Positions 63,641 to 64,000 of a stretch of DNA of 64,000 nucleotides are shown here, in pieces. The position numbers were made by a program, and so were the translations under genes. The DNA comes from Bugula neritina. Taxonomy: Eukaryota > Bryozoa > Gymnolaemata > Cheilostomatida > Bugulidae. The notes beneath the pieces are model-generated. The model made no database searches, was not told the DNA's origin, and saw nothing but the letters and a program-made list of their open reading frames with translations. How positions within the stretch are numbered: position 1 is the stretch's first letter; each line of letters starts with the position of its first letter. The DNA is taken from contig OZ037765.1 in assembly GCA_964035545.1 (NCBI GenBank), forward strand, positions 14,562,698 through 14,626,697, read 5' to 3'.

Positions 63641-64000
63641 GTAGTGTGGTAAATTATGGTTTATCGGAAAGGCAACTCTTCTCTCTAATTACTCTGCTAC
63701 TTTAATGTGCATCCTCTAGTATAAGCTAAGTTACGCGTGGCCTACTCTCTACATATTATGCTACGCTCAAGACAATGAATAGGATCAACCAATAAGAGGA
63801 GCTTATGACCATACGATCACAAGCAGCTTGCATTAGTAGTTAGTAGCTAATGCTTGGGATGGAGCTAATGCTTTAGGGATGGAGCTAATTATGTAAGCTC
63901 ATTAGCAGCGGGCATCCACAGCACACAGTTAACTAGTAGCACTTGAATAGTTAGGTTGTGTGCTTTATTGTTGTACAGTTATGTAATTCCTTTCATTTTA
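63641..64000. other. No gene recognised
   Basis: Moderately AT-rich sequence with short direct repeats (GGATGGAGCTAATG occurs twice near 63858-63890). Nothing else supported. Confidence 0.4.

Overview
The window is nuclear DNA from an invertebrate animal. The evidence is three intron-rich genes of typical animal families, one of them a motile-cilium protein; very AT-rich introns full of (TA)n tracts; and dense retroelement content, including Penelope-like, LINE, several Ty3/gypsy, hAT, Mutator-like and Harbinger-like elements. I cannot name a phylum from the sequence alone.

Host genes. (1) OTUD6B, minus strand, runs off the left edge (1-3896); only its N-terminal coiled-coil part is inside. 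(2) RPA1, plus strand, 19364-29143, is a complete 12-exon model of 611 residues for the large subunit of replication protein A, with the zinc ribbon intact and one GC-AG intron. (3) ODAD1/CCDC63-type outer dynein arm docking protein, minus strand, 60163-29435, is a complete 10-exon model of 569 residues. RPA1 and ODAD1 converge tail to tail, and their predicted 3' ends overlap. The three genes share no evident pathway.

Mobile DNA by region. 4.2-5.8 kb: LTR-like hairpin and an orphan Gag pseudogene. 6.0-7.9 kb: decayed LINE (endonuclease plus the start of the RT). 8.4-9.05 kb: Penelope-like GIY-YIG end with a hammerhead-ribozyme-like fold. 9.65-17.4 kb: two inverted Penelope-derived repeats enclosing Gypsy-1 (minus). 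20.9-22.7 kb: foldback element in RPA1 intron 3 with a canonical hammerhead ribozyme. 30.3-30.7 kb: Harbinger-like MITE. 31.0-38.2 kb: Gypsy-3 (plus), both LTRs, TSD ATAA, and a correctly phased TTTAAAC frameshift site. 40.1-52.1 kb: palindromic repeat family invaded by Gypsy-2 (minus, TSD ATAG), whose 5' LTR carries a 1.87 kb hAT-like insertion, and by a solo LTR split by a Mutator-like element. 56.1-59.8 kb: a second copy of that family, invaded by another Mutator-like element with a perfect 9-bp TSD and a Harbinger-like MITE. 60.6-63.0 kb: rearranged Gypsy-3 relative.

Most notable observation. Gypsy-1 and Gypsy-2 both carry, between integrase and the 3' end on the pol strand, an extra gene for a protein with a C2H2 finger followed at fixed distance by a C-x-C-x12-H-x5-C finger, then a proline-rich linker, a basic patch and a terminal coiled coil. 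In Gypsy-2 it appears to be made by splicing a 28-nt leader exon. It looks like a nucleic-acid-binding regulator in the place where other elements keep env. I do not recognise it as a described family. The gypsy internal regions are clearly GC-richer than the AT-rich host introns.
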